Shown: positions 47,372-59,694 of the stretch, in pieces
Numbering within the stretch: position 1 is the first letter of the stretch
Layout: each line of letters begins with the position of its first letter
NCBI RefSeq assembly: GCF_029227915.1
Contig: NC_079878.1
Location: 33,197,501 to 33,261,500 of the forward strand
DNA length: 64,000 nucleotides
DNA from: Hydractinia symbiolongicarpus
Lineage: Eukaryota > Cnidaria > Hydrozoa > Anthoathecata > Hydractiniidae
Reading direction: 5' to 3'
Program-made: the position numbers and the translations under genes
Notes under the pieces: model-generated
Told to the model about the DNA's origin: nothing
Database searches by the model: none
Seen by the model: the letters and a program-made list of their open reading frames with translations, nothing else

Positions 47372-48386
47372 GTATTCGTTTGCCGGCGATTAAACTTCTT
47401 TTATTCAGCGTCTCATGAAAAATGTAAACATTTTTGAAAACTACAAGTCTCATGCGTTTTAGTGGTGAAAAAAAAAATTAAAAAATCGTTCGGGAAACGA
47501 GTTTACTTTCTGGGTACTTTCTTTGTATACATTCGACTATACGGGCCAAGCCCAGGATTTACGGGAAATCGCCGGATTTCGTTTGCCGGCGACTAAACCT
47601 CTTTCATTAAACGTCTCATCAAAAATGAAAACAGTTTTAAAAACTACAAGTCTCATGGGCTTTAGTGGTGAAATAATAATTTAAAAAATCGTTCGGGAAA
47701 TGAGTTTACACCCCGGGCACTTTCTTTGTATACTTTTGACTATACGGGCCGAGTCCGGGATTTACGGGAAATCGCAGGTTTTCGTTTGCGGGCGATTAAA
47801 CTTCTTTTATTCAGCGTCTCATCAAAAATGAAAACATTTTTGAAAACTACAAGTCTCATGCGTTTTAGTGGTGCAAAAATAATTTAAAAAATCGTTCGGG
47901 AAATGAGTTTACTCCCTGGGTACTTTCTTTGTATACTTTTGACTATACGGGTCGAGTCCGGGATTTACGGGAAGTCGCGGGTTTTCGTTTGCTGGAGATT
48001 AAACTTCTTTTAATCAGCGTCTCATCAAAAATGAAAATATTTTTAAATACTACAAGTCTCATGGGCTTTAGTGGTGAAATAATAATTTAAAAAATCACTC
48101 AGGAAATGAGTTTACACCCTGGGTACTTTCTTTGTATACTTTTGACTATGCAGGCCGAGTCCGGGGTTTACGGGAAATGGCGGGTTTTCGTTTGCCGGCG
48201 ATTAAACTTCTTTTATTTAGCGTCTCATCAAAAATGAAAATATTTTTGAAAACTACAAGTCTCAAGCGTTTTAGTGGTGAAAAGATAATTTAAAAAATCG
48301 TTTTGGAAATGAGTTTACTCACAGGGTACTTTCTTTGTATACATTCGACTATACGGGCCAAGCCCGGGATTTACGGGAAATCGCGG
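47372..48386 (+). repeat. 5-monomer Domain 2 duplication, right copy, beginning in a hybrid monomer
   Basis: Monomer 47288-47490 has the TTTTGGAAATG, ACTCACAGGG, CATTCGAC head of 48303 and the GGGTATTCG, ATGTAAAC tail of 46273. It therefore carries the crossover that made the duplication. The CTCATGAAAAATG change in that monomer shortens the left dyad arm by creating TGAAAAATG. Confidence 0.85.
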
Positions 48387-48708
48387 GTTTTCGTTTGCCG
48401 GCGACTAAACCACTTTCATTAAGCGTCTCATCAAAAATGAAAACATTTCTGAAAACTACAAGTCTCATGCGTTTTAGTGGTGAAAAAATAATTTAAAAAT
48501 TCGTTCGGGAAATGAGTTTACACACTGGGTACTTTCCTTGTATACTTTTGACTATACGGGCCGAGTCGGGGATTTACGGGAAATCGCGGGTTTTCGTTTG
48601 CCGGCGATTAAACTTCTTTTATTCAGCGTCTCATCAAAAATGAAAACATTTTTAAAAACTACAAGTCTCATGGGCTTTATTGGTGAAATAATAATTTAAA
48701 AAATCGTT

Positions 48709-49106
48709 TGGGAAATGAGTTTACTCCCTGGGTACTTTCTTTGTATACTATTGACTATACGGGCTGAGTCCGGGATTTACGGGAAATCGCAGGTTTTCGT
48801 TTGCAGGCGATTAAACTTCTTTTATTCAGCGTCTCATCTAAAATGAAAACATTTTTGAAAACTACAAGTCTCATGCGTTTTAGTGGTGAAAAAATAATTT
48901 AAAAAGTCGTTCGGGAAGTGAGTTTACACCCTGGGTACTCTCTTTGTATACTTTTGGGCCGAGTCCGGGATTTACGGGAAATCGCAGGTTTTCGTTTGCA
49001 GGCGATTAAACTTCTTTTATTCAGCGTCTCATCAAAAATGAAAACATTTTTGAAAACTACAAGTCTCACGCGTTTTAGTGGTGAAAAAATAATTTAAAAA
49101 ATCGTT
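48709..49106 (+). repeat. Dimer with the 195-bp monomer, copy 2
   Basis: Monomer 48709-48911 has TACTATTGAC, GGGCTGAGTCC and ATCTAAAATG. Monomer 48912-49106 has the 8-bp deletion CTTTTGGGCC. The same dimer occurs at 3654-4051, 45 kb away. It marks the start of Domain 3. Confidence 0.9.
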
Positions 49107-51744
49107 CGGGAAGTGAGTTTACACCCTGGGTACTCTCTTTGTATACTTTTGACTATACGGGCCGAGTCCGGGATTTACGGAAAAACGCAGGTTTTCGTTT
49201 GCCGGCGATTAAACTTCTTTTATTCAGCGTCTCATCAGAAATGAAAACATTTTTGAAAACTACAAGTCTCATGCGTTTTAGTGGTGAAAAAATAATTTAA
49301 AAATTCGTTAGGGAAATGCGTTTACTCACTGGGTACTTTCCTTGTATACTTTAAACTATACGGGCCGAGTCCGGGATTTACGGGAAATCGCGGGTTTTCG
49401 TTTGCCGGCGATTAAACTTCTTTTATTCAGCGTCTCATCAAAAATGAAAATATTTTTAAAAAATTCAAGTCTCATGGGCTTTAGTGGTGAAATGATAATT
49501 TAAAAAATCGTTTGGGAAATGAGTTTACTCCCTGGGTACTTTCTTTGTATACTTTTGACTATACGGGCCGAGTACGGGATTTACGGGAAATCGCGGGTTT
49601 TTGTTTGCCGGCGATTAAATTTTTTTATTCAGCGTGTCATCAAAAATGAAAACATTTTTGAAAACTACAAGTCTGATGCGTTTTAGTGGTGAAAAAATAA
49701 TTTAAAAATTCGTTAGGGAAATGAGTTTACTCACTGGGTACTTTCCTTGTATACTTTTGACTATACGGGCCGAGACCGGGATTTACGGGAAATTGCGGGT
49801 TTTCGTTTGCCGGCGATTAAACTTCTTTTATTCAGCGTCTCATCAAAAATGAAAACATTTTTAAAAACTACAAGTCTCATGGGCTGTAGTGGTGAAATAA
49901 TAACTTAAAAAATCGTTTGGGAAATGAGTTTACTCCCTGGGTACTTTCTTTGTATACTTTTGACTATACGGGCCGAGTCCGGGATTTACGGGAAATCGCA
50001 GGTTTTCGTTTGCAGGCGATTAAACTTCTTTTATTCAGCGTCTCATCAAAAATGAAAACATTTTTGAAAACTACAAGTCTCATGCGTTTTAGTGGTGAAA
50101 AAATAATTTAAAAAATCGTTTGGGAAGTGAGTTTACACCCTGGGTACTCTCTTTGTATACTTTTGACTATACGGGCCGAGTCCGGGATTTACGGAAAAAC
50201 GCAGGTTTTCGTTTGCCGGCGATTAAACTTCTTTTATTCAGCGTCTCATCAGAAATGAAAACATTTTTGAAAACTACAAGTCTCATGCGTTTTAGTGGTG
50301 AAAAAATAATTTAAAAATTCGTTAGGGAAATGCGTTTACTCACTGGGTACTTTCCTTGTATACTTTAAACTATACGGGCCGAGTCCGGGATTTACGGGAA
50401 ATCGCGGGTTTTTGTTTGCCGGCGATTAAACTTTTTTTATTCAGCGTGTCGTCAAAAATGAAAACGTTTTTGAAAACTACAAGTCTGATGCGTTTTAGTG
50501 GTGAAAAAATAATTTAAAAATTCGTTAGGGAAATGGGTTTACTCACTGGGTACTTTCCTTGTATACTTTTGACTATACGGGCCGAGACCGGGATTTACGG
50601 GAAATTGCGGGTTTTCGTTTGCCGGCGATTAAACTTCTTTTATTCAGCGTCTCATCAAATATGAAAACATTTTTAAAAACTACAAGTCTCATGGGCTGTA
50701 GTGGTGAAATAATAATTTAAAAAATCGTTTGGGAAATGAGTTTACTCCCTGGGTACTTTCTTTGTATACTTTTGACTATGCGGGCCGAGTCCGGGATTTA
50801 CGGGAAATCGCAGGTTTTCGTTTGCAGGCGATTAAACTTCTTTTATTCAGCGTCTCATCAGAAATGAAAACATTTTTGAAAACTACAAGTCTCATGCGTT
50901 TTAGTGGTAAAAAAATAATTTAAAAATTCGTTAGGGAAATGAGTTTACTCCCTGGGTACTTTCTTTGTATACTTTTGACTATACGGGCCGAGTACGGGAT
51001 TTACGGGAAATCGCGGGTTTTTGTTTGCCGGCGATTAAACTTTTTTTATTCAGCGTGTCATCAAAAATGAAAACATTTTTGAAAACTACAAGTCTGATGC
51101 GTTTTAGTGGTGAAAAAATAATTTAAGAATTCGTTAGGGAAATGAGTTTACTCACTGGGTACTTTCCTTGTATACTTTTGACTATACGGTCCGAGACCGG
51201 GATTTACGGGAAATTGCGGGTTTTCGTTTGCCGGCGATTAAACTTCTTTTATTCAGCGTCTCATCAAATATGAAAACATTCTTAAAAACTACAAGTCTCA
51301 TGGGCTGTAGTGGTGAAATAATAATTTAAAAAATCGTTTGGGAAATGAGTTTACTCCCTGGGTACTTTCTTTGTATACTTTTGACTATACGGGCCGAGTC
51401 CGGGATTTACGGGAAATCGCAGGTTTTCGTTTGCAGGCGATTAAACTTCTTTTATTCAGCGTCTCATCAAAAATGAAAACATTTTTGAAAACTACAAGTC
51501 TCATGCGTTTTAGTGGTGAAAAAATAATTTAAAAATTCGTTAGGGAAATGCGTTTACTCACTGGGTACTTTCCTTGTATACTTTAAACTATACGGGCCGA
51601 GTCCGGGATTTACGGGAAATCGCGGGTTTTCGTTTGCCGGCGATTAAACTTCTTTTATTCAGCGTCTCATCAAAAATGAAAATATTTTTAAAAAATTCAA
51701 GTCTCATGGGCTTTAGTGGTGAAATGATAATTTAAAAAATCGTT
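49107..51744 (+). repeat. Domain 3 left part: diverged monomers without a clean HOR
   Basis: Thirteen monomers, among them heads with GTTAGGGAAATG, ACTCACTGGG and TTTCCTTG, heads with TTTGGGAAATG, ACTCCC, and heads with AAGTGAG, ACACCCTGGG. Variants include GGGCTGTAGTGG (49715, 50527, 51136), GTACGGG (49513, 50933) and ACGGAAAAACGC (49107, 50121). The monomer at 49513 is 202 bp, with GATTAAATTTTTTTATT. Several of these monomers recur at 3 x 203 = 609-bp spacing, leading into the next block. Confidence 0.75.
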
Positions 51745-53977
51745 TGGGAAATGAGTTTACTCCCTGGGTACTTTCTTTGTATACTTTTGACTATACGGGC
51801 CGAGTACGGGATTTACGGGAAATCGCAGGTTTTCGTTTGCCGGCGATTAAACTTCTTTTATTCAGCGTCTCATCAAAAATGAAAACATTTTTGAAAACTA
51901 CAAGTCTCATGCGTTTTAGTGGTGAAAAAATAATTTAAAAAATCGTTCGGGAAATGAGTTTACACCCTGGGTACTTTCTTTGTATACTTTTGACTATACG
52001 GGCCGAGTCCGGGATTTACGGGAAATCGCAGGTTTTCGTTTGCCGGCGATTAAACATCTTTTATTCAGCGTCTCATCAAAAATTAAAACATTTTTGAAAA
52101 CTACAAGTCTCATACGTTTTAGTGGTGAAAAAATAATTTAAAAATTCGTTCGGGAAATGAGTTTACTCACTGGGTACTTTCCTTGTATACTTTTAACTAT
52201 ACGGGCCGAGTCCGGGATTTACGGGAAATCGCGGGTTTTCGTTTGCCGGCGATTAAACTTCTTTTATTCAGCGTCTCATCAAAAATGAAAATATTTTTAA
52301 AAAATTCAAGTCTCATGGGCTTTAGTGGTGAAATGATAATTTAAAAAATCGTTTGGGAAATGAGTTTACTCCCTGGGTACTTTCTTTGTATACTTTTGAC
52401 TATACGGGCCGAGTACGGGATTTACGGGAAATCGCAGGTTTTCGTTTGCCGGCGATTAAACTTCTTTTATTCAGCGTCTCATCAAAAATGAAAACATTTT
52501 TGAAAACTACAAGTCTCATGCGTTTTAGTGGTGAAAAAATAATTTAAAAAATCGTTCGGGAAATGAGTTTACACCCTGGGTACTTTCTTTGTATACTTTT
52601 GACTATACGGGCCGAGTCCGGGATTTACGGGAAATTGCAGGTTTTCGTTTGCCGGCGATTAAACATCTTTTATTCAGCGTCTCATCAAAAATTAAAACAT
52701 TTTTGAAAACTACAAGTCTCATACGTTTTAGTGGTGAAAAAATAATTTAAAAATTCGTTCGGGAAATGAGTTTACTCACTGGGTACTTTCCTTGTATACT
52801 TTTGACTATACGGGCCGAGTCCGGGATTTACGGGAAATTGCGGGTTTTCGTTTGCGTTCGCTTAAACTTCTTTTATTCAGCGTCTCATCAAAAATGAAAA
52901 TATTTTTAAAAAATTCAAGTCTCATGGGCTTTAGTGGTGAAATGATAATTTAAAAAATCGTTTGGGAAATGAGTTTACTCCCTGGGTACTTTCTTTGTAT
53001 ACTTTTGACTATACGGGCCGAGTACGGGATTTACGGGAAATCGCAGGTTTTCGTTTGCCGGCGATTAAACTTCTTTTATTCAGCGTCTCATCAAAAATGA
53101 AAACATTTTTGAAAACTACAAGTCTCATGCGTTTTAGTGGTGAAAAAATAATTTAAAAAATCGTTCGGGAAATGAGTTTACACCCTGGGTACTTTCTTTG
53201 TATACTTTTGACTATACGGGCCGAGTCCGGGATTTACGGGAAATCGCAGGTTTTCGTTTGCCGGCGATTAAACATCTTTTATTCAGCGTCTCATCAAAAA
53301 TGAAAACATTTTTGAAAACTACAAGTCTCATACGTTTTAGTGGTGAAAAAATAATTTAAAAATTCGTTCGGGAAATGAGTTTACTCACTGGGTACTTTCC
53401 TTGTATACTTTTGACTATACGGGCCGAGACCGGGATTTACTGGAAATTGCGGGTTTTCGTTTGCGTTCGCTTAAACTTCTTTTATTCAGCGTCTCATCAA
53501 AAATGAAAATATTTTTAAAAAATTCAAGTCTCATGGGCTTTAGTGGTGAAATGATAATTTAAAAAATCGTTTGGGAAATGAGTTTATTCCCTGGGTACTT
53601 TCTTTGTATACTTTTGACTATACGGGCCGAGTACGGGATTTACGGGAAATCGCAGGTTTTCGTTTGCCGGCGATTAAACTTCTTTTATTCAGCGTCTCAT
53701 CAAAAATGAAAACATTTTTGAAAACTACAAGTCTCATGCGTTTTAGTGGTGAAAAAATAATTTAAAAAATCGTTCGGGAAATGAGTTTACACCCTGGGTA
53801 CTTTCTTTGTATACTTTTGACTATACGGGCCGAGTCTGGGATTTACGGGAAATCGCAGGTTTTCGTTTGCCGGCGATTAAACATCTTTTATTCAGCGTCT
53901 CATGAAAAATGAAAACATTTTTGAAACCTACAAGTCTCATACGTTTTAGTGGTGAAAAAATAATTTAAAAATTTGTT
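51745..53977 (+). repeat. 3-monomer HOR (609 bp), about 3.7 copies
   Basis: Trimers start at 51745, 52354, 52963 and 53572. The order is a GTACGGG monomer, an ACACCC/AAACATC/CATACG monomer, and an ACTCAC/CCTTG/AAATTCAAG/GAAATGATAATT monomer. The last trimer is cut short. Within the third monomer type, 52760 and 53369 carry a clustered change, GCGTTCGCTT for GCCGGCGATT, while 52151 has the normal form. The change therefore arose within this HOR and spread to one neighbour, and again to 56142. Confidence 0.88.
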
Positions 53978-54585
53978 CGGGAAATGAGTTTACTCACTGG
54001 GTACTTTCTTTGTATACTTTTGACTATACGGGCCGAGTCCAGGATTTACGGGAAATCGCAGGTTTTCGTTTGCCGGCGATTAAACTTCTTTTATTCAGCG
54101 TCTCATCAAAAATGAAAACATTTTTGAAAAGTACAAGTCTCATGCGTTTTAGTGGTGAAAAAATAATTTAAAAAATAGTTCGGGAAATGAGTTTACTCCC
54201 TGGGTACTTTCTTTGTATACTTTTGACTATACGGGCCGAGTCCGGGATTTAGGGAAATCGCAGGTTTTCGTTTGCCACCGATTAAACTGCTTTTATTCAG
54301 CGTCTCATCAAAAATGAAAACATTTTTGAAAACTACAAGTCTCATGCGTTTTAGTGGTGAAAAAGTAATTTAAAAAATCGTTCGGGAAATGAGTTTACTC
54401 CCTGGGTACCTTCTTTGTATACTTTTGACTATACGAGCCAAGCCCGGGATTTACCGGAAATCGCGGGTTTTCGTTTGCCGGCGATTAAACTTCTTTTATT
54501 CAGCGTCTCATCAAAAATGAAAACATTTTTGAAAAGTACAAGTCTCATGCGTTTTAGTGGTGAAAAAATAATTTAAAAAATAGTT

Positions 54586-55160
54586 CGGGAAATGAGTTTA
54601 CTCCCTGGGTACTTTCTTTGTATACTTTTGACTATACGGGCCGAGTCCGGGATTTAGGGAAATCGCAGGTTTTCGTTTGCCACCGATTAAACTGCTTTTA
54701 TTCAGCGTCTCATCAAAAATGAAAACATTTTTGAAAACTACAAGTCTCATGCGTTTTAGTGGTGAAAAAATAATTTAAAAAATCGTTCAGGAAGTGAGTT
54801 TACACCCTGGGTACTCTCTTTGTATACTTTTGACTATACGGGCCGAGTCCGGGATTTACGGATAATTGCGGGTTTTCGTTTGCCGGCGATTAAACTTCTT
54901 TTATTCAGCGTCTCATCAAAAATGAAAAGTGGTGAAAAAATAATTTAAAAAATCGTTCGGGAAGTGAGTTTACACCCTGGGTACTCTCTTTGTATACTTT
55001 TGACTATACGGGCCGGGTCCGGGATTTACGGAAAATTGCGGGTTTTCGTTTGCCGGCGATTAAACTTCTTTTATTCAGCGTCTCATCAAAAATGAAAACA
55101 TTTTTGAAAAGTACAAGTCTCATGCGTTTTAGTGGTGAAAAAATAATTTAAAAAATAGTT
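54586..55160 (+). repeat. 575-bp trimer: 202-bp + 170-bp + CCGGGTCC monomer (exemplar)
   Basis: The three monomers 54586, 54788 and 54958 form a unit repeated at 55161-55735, 57157-57731, 57935-58510 and 60710-61284. The 202-bp member lacks one base at phase 72 (GATTTAGGGAAATC) and has GATTAAACTGC. Five of nine 170-bp monomers sit in this unit, so several array expansions involved the whole trimer. Confidence 0.85.
54788..54957 (+). repeat. 170-bp deleted monomer 1
   Basis: Phases 142-174 are absent, so AAAATGAAAA joins directly to GTGGTGAAAA near 54928. The right arm of the dyad and the whole GTCTCATGCG segment are lost. It has TTACGGATAATTGCGGG and is followed by the CCGGGTCC monomer. Monomer 54586 before it is a 202-bp TTTAGGG form, making a 575-bp unit. 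Confidence 0.95.
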
Positions 55161-55362
55161 CGGGAAATGAGTTTACTCCCTGGGTACTTTCTTTGTATAC
55201 TTTTGACTATACGGGCCGAGTCCGGGATTTAGGGAAATCGCAGGTTTTCGTTTGCCAGCGATTAAACTGCTTTTATTCAGCGTCTCATCAAAAATGAAAA
55301 CATTTTTGAAAACTACAAGTCTCATGCGTTTTAGTGGTGAAAAAATAATTTAAAAAATCGTT

Positions 55363-55532
55363 CGGGAAGTGAGTTTACACCCTGGGTACTCTCTTTGTAT
55401 ACTTTTGACTATACGGACCGAGTCCGGGATTTACGGATAATTGCGGGTTTTCGTTTGCCGGCGATTAAACTTCTTTTATTCAGCGTCTCATCAAAAATGA
55501 AAAGTGGTGAAAAAATAATTTAAAAAATCGTT
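55363..55532 (+). repeat. 170-bp deleted monomer 2
   Basis: Same 33-bp deletion, 575 bp after copy 1. It is again preceded by a 202-bp TTTAGGG monomer (55161) and followed by CCGGGTCC (55533). A private GGACCGAG lies in its head. Confidence 0.95.
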
Positions 55533-57358
55533 CGGGAAGTGAGTTTACACCCTGGGTACTCTCTTTGTATACTTTTGACTATACGGGCCGGGTCCGGGAT
55601 TTACGGAAAATTGCGGGTTTTCGTTTGCCGGCGATTAAACTTCTTTTATTCAGCGTCTCATCAAAAATGAAAACATTTTTGAAAACTACAAGTCTCATGC
55701 GTTTTAGTGGTTTAAAAATAATTTAAAAAATCGTTCGGGAAGTGAGTTTACACCCTGGGTACTCTCTTTGTATACTTTTGACTATACGGGCCGAGTCCGG
55801 GATTTACGGAAAATCGCAGCTTTTTGTTTGCCGGCGATTAAACTTCTTTTATTCAGCGTCTCATCAAAAATGAAAACATTTTTGAAAACTACAAGTCTTA
55901 TGCGTTTTAGTGGTGAAAAAATAATTTAAAAAATCGTTCGGGAAATGAGTTTACACCCTGGGTACTTTCTTTGTATACTTTTGACTATACAGGCCGAGTC
56001 CGGGATTTACGGGAAATCGCAGGTTTTCGTTTGCCGGCGATTAAACATCTTTTATTCAGCGTCTCATCAAAAATGAAAACATTTTTGAAAACTACAAGTC
56101 TCATACCTTTTAGTGGTGAAAAAATAATTTAAAAATTCGTTCGGGAAATGAGTTTACTCACTGGGTACTTTCCTTGTATACTTTTGACTATACGGGCCGA
56201 GACCGGGATTTACTGGAAATTGCGGGTTTTCGTTTGCGTTCGCTTAAACGTCTTTTATTCAGCGTCTCATCAAAAATGAAAATATTTTTAAAAAATTCAA
56301 GTCTCATGGGCTTTAGTGGTGAAATGATAATTTAAAAAATCGTTTGGGAAATGAGTTTACTCCCTGGGTACTTTCTTTGTATACTTTTGACTATACGGGC
56401 CGAGTACGGGATTTACGGGAAATCGCAGGTTTTCGTTTGCCGGCGATTAAACTTCTTTTATTCAGCGTCTCATCAAAAATGAAAACATTTTTGAAAACTA
56501 CAAGTCTCATGCGTTTTAGTGGTGAAAAAATAATTTAAAAAATCGTTCGGGAAATGAGTTTACACCCTGGGTACTTTCTTTGTATACTTTTGACTATACG
56601 GGCCGAGTCCGGGATTTACGGGAAATCGCAGGTTTTCGTTTGCCGGCGATTAAACATCTTTTATTCAGCGTCTCATCAAAAATGAAAACATTTTTGAAAA
56701 CTACAAGTCTCATACGTTTTAGTGGTGAAAAAATAATTTAAAAATTTGTTCGGGAAATGAGTTTACTCACTGGGTACTTTCTTTGTATACTTTTGACTAT
56801 ACGGGCCGAGTCCAGGATTTACGGGAAATCGCAGGTTTTCGTTTGCCGGCGATTAAACTTCTTTTATTCAGCGTCTCATCAAAAATGAAAACATTTTTAA
56901 AAACTACAAGTCTCATGCGTTTTAGTGGTGAAAAAGTAATTTAAAAAATCGTTCGGGAAATGAGTTTACTCCCTGGGTACCTTCTTTGTATACTTTTGAC
57001 TATACGAGCCAAGCCCGGGATTTACCGGAAATCGCGGGTTTTCGTTTGCCGGCGATTAAACTTCTTTTATTCAGCGTCTCATCAAAAATGAAAACATTTT
57101 TGAAAAGTACAAGTCTCATGCGTTTTAGTGGTGAAAAAATAATTTAAAAAATAGTTCGGGAAATGAGTTTACTCCCTGGGTACTTTCTTTGTATACTTTT
57201 GACTATACGGGCCGAGTCCGGGATTTAGGGAAATCGCAGGTTTTCGTTTGCCAGCGATTAAACTGCTTTTATTCAGCGTCTCATCAAAAATGAAAACATT
57301 TTTGAAAACTACAAGTCTCATGCGTTTTAGTGGTGAAAAAATAATTTAAAAAATCGTT

Positions 57359-57528
57359 CAGGAAGTGAGTTTACACCCTGGGTACTCTCTTTGTATACTT
57401 TTGACTATACGGGCCGAGTCCGGGATTTAAGGATAATTGCGGGTTTTCGTTTGCCGGCGATTAAACTTCTTTTATTCAGCGTCTCATCAAAAATGAAAAG
57501 TGGTGAAAAAATAATTTAAAAAATCGTT
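57359..57528 (+). repeat. 170-bp deleted monomer 3
   Basis: Same 33-bp deletion. It is preceded by a 202-bp TTTAGGG monomer (57157) and followed by CCGGGTCC (57529). A private GATTTAAGGATAATT lies near 57426. Confidence 0.95.
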
Positions 57529-58137
57529 CGGGAAGTGAGTTTACACCCTGGGTACTCTCTTTGTATACTTTTGACTATACGGGCCGGGTCCGGGATTTAC
57601 GGAAAATTGCGGGTTTTCGTTTGCCGGCGATTAAACTTCTTTTATTCAGCGTCTCATCAAAAATGAAAACATTTTTAAAAACTACAAGTCTCATGCGTTT
57701 TAGTGGTGAAAAAGTTATTTAAAAAATCGTTCGGGAAATGAGTTTACTCCCTGGGTACCTTCTTTGTATACTTTTGACTATACGAGCCAAGCCCGGGATT
57801 TACCGGAAATCGCGGGTTTTCGTTTGCCGGCGATTAAACTTCTTTTATTCAGCGTCTCATCAAAAATGAAAACATTTTTGAAAAGTACAAGTCTCATGCG
57901 TTTTAGTGGTGAAAAAATAATTTAAAAAATAGTTCGGGAAATGAGTTTACTCCCTGGTTACTTTCTTTGTATACTTTTGACTATACGGGCCGAGTCCGGG
58001 ATTTAGGGAAATCGCAGGTTTTCGTTTGCCAGCGATTAAACTGCTTTTATTCAGCGTCTCATCAAAAATGAAAACATTTTTTGAAAACTACAAGTCTCAT
58101 GCGTTTTAGTGGTGAAAAAATAATTTAAAAAATCGTT

Positions 58138-58307
58138 CAGGAAGTGAGTTTACACCCTGGGTACTCTCTTTGTATACTTTTGACTATACGGGCCGAGTCC
58201 GGGATTTACGGATAATTGCGGGTTTTCGTTTGCCGGCGATTAAACTTCTTTTATTCAGCGTCTCATCAAAAATGAAAAGTGGTGAAAAAATAATTTAAAA
58301 AATCATT
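58138..58307 (+). repeat. 170-bp deleted monomer 4
   Basis: Same 33-bp deletion. The preceding monomer 57935-58137 has the TTTAGGG loss near 58006 and a compensating extra T (ATTTTTTGAAAAC near 58080), so it is 203 bp by coincidence. Confidence 0.95.
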
Positions 58308-59524
58308 CGGGAAGTGAGTTTACACCCTGGGTACTCTCTTTGTATACTTTTGACTATACGGGCCGGGTCCGGGATTTACGGAAAATTGCGGGTTTTCGTT
58401 TGCCGGCGATTAAACTTCTTTTATTCAGCGTCTCATCAAAAATGAAAACATTTTTGAAAACTACAAGTCTCATGCGTTTTAGTGGTTTAAAAATAATTTA
58501 AAAAATCGTTCGGGAAGTGAGTTTACACCCTGGGTACTCTCTTTGTATACTTTTGACTATACGGGCCGAGTCCGGGATTTACGGAAAATCGCAGCTTTTC
58601 GTTTGCCGGCGATTAAACTTCTTTTATTCAGCGTCTCATCAAAAATGAAAACATTTTTGAAAACTACAAGTCTCATGCGTTTTAGTGGTGAAAAAATAAT
58701 TTAAAAAATCATTCGGGAAGTGAGTTTACACCCTGGGTACTCTCTTTGTATACTTTTGACTATACGGGCCGAGTCTGGGATTTACGGGAAATCGCAGCTT
58801 TTTGTTTGCCGGCGATAAAACTTTTTTTATTCAGCGTGTCATCAAAAATGAAAACATTTTTGAAAACTACAAGTCTCATGCGTTTTAGTGGTGAAAAAAT
58901 AATTTAAAAATTCGTTAGGGAAATGAGTTTACTCACTGGGTACTTTCCTTGTATACTTTTGACTATACGGGCCGAGACCGGGATTTACGGGAAATTGCGG
59001 GTCTTCGTTTGCCGGCGATTAAACTTTTTTTATTCAGCGTGTCATCAAAAATGAAAACATTTTTGAAAACTACAAGTCTCATGCGTTTTAGTGGTGAAAA
59101 AATAATTTAAAAATTCGTTAGGGAAATGAGTTTACTCACTGGGTACTTTCCTTGTAACTTTTGACTATACGAGCCAAGCCCGGGATTTACCGGAAATCGC
59201 GGGTTTTCGTTTGCCGGCGATTAAACTTCTTTTATTCAGCGTCTCATCAAAAATGAAAACATTTTTGAAAAGTACAAGTCTCATGCGTTTTAGTGGTGAA
59301 AAAATAATTTAAAAAATAGTTCGGGAAATGAGTTTACTCCCTGGGTACTTTCTTTGTATACTTTTGACTATACGGGCCAAGCCCGGGATTTACGGAAAAT
59401 CGCGGGTTTTCGTTTGCCGGCGATTAAACTTCTTTTATTCAGCGTCTCATCAAAAATGAAAACATTTTTGAAAACTACAAGTATCATGCGTTTTAGTGGT
59501 TTAAAAATAATTTAAAAAATCGTT

Positions 59525-59694
59525 CGGGAAGTGAGTTTACACCCTGGGTACTCTCTTTGTATACTTTTGACTATACGGGCCGAGTCCGGGATTTACGGAT
59601 AATTGCGGGTTTTCGTTTGCCGGCGATTAAACTTCTTTTATTCAGCGTCTCATCAAAGATGAAAAGTGGTGAAAAAATAATTTAAAAAATCGTT
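59525..59694 (+). repeat. 170-bp deleted monomer 5
   Basis: Same 33-bp deletion, with private CATCAAAGATG. It is preceded by a full-length monomer with AGTGGTTTAAAAATAATT (59322) and followed by a CCGGGTCC monomer (59695) that continues with GCAGCTTTTCG, which suggests a hybrid. Confidence 0.95.

Larger units (their letters stand above)
53978..57156 (+). repeat. Domain 3 middle part with a repeated 3-mer segment
   Basis: Monomers 55939-56953 repeat the order of 53166-54180: AAACATC with CATACG/CATACC, GCGTTCGCTT, GTACGGG, AAACATC, then TTTGTTCGGG with GTCCAGG. Monomer 56954 (GTACCTTC, CGAGCCAAGCCC, TTTACCGG) corresponds to 54383. The monomer between 53978 and 54383 (54181, 202 bp) is missing from the right copy. 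Two 170-bp monomers (54788, 55363) also lie here. Confidence 0.8.

Noticed and set aside
54788-54957. 33-bp deletion caused by recombination between the two GTCTCAT repeats
   Set aside because: The deletion ends (phases 142 and 174) lie outside those repeats, whose spacing is 37 bp. Only a single A is shared at the ends.
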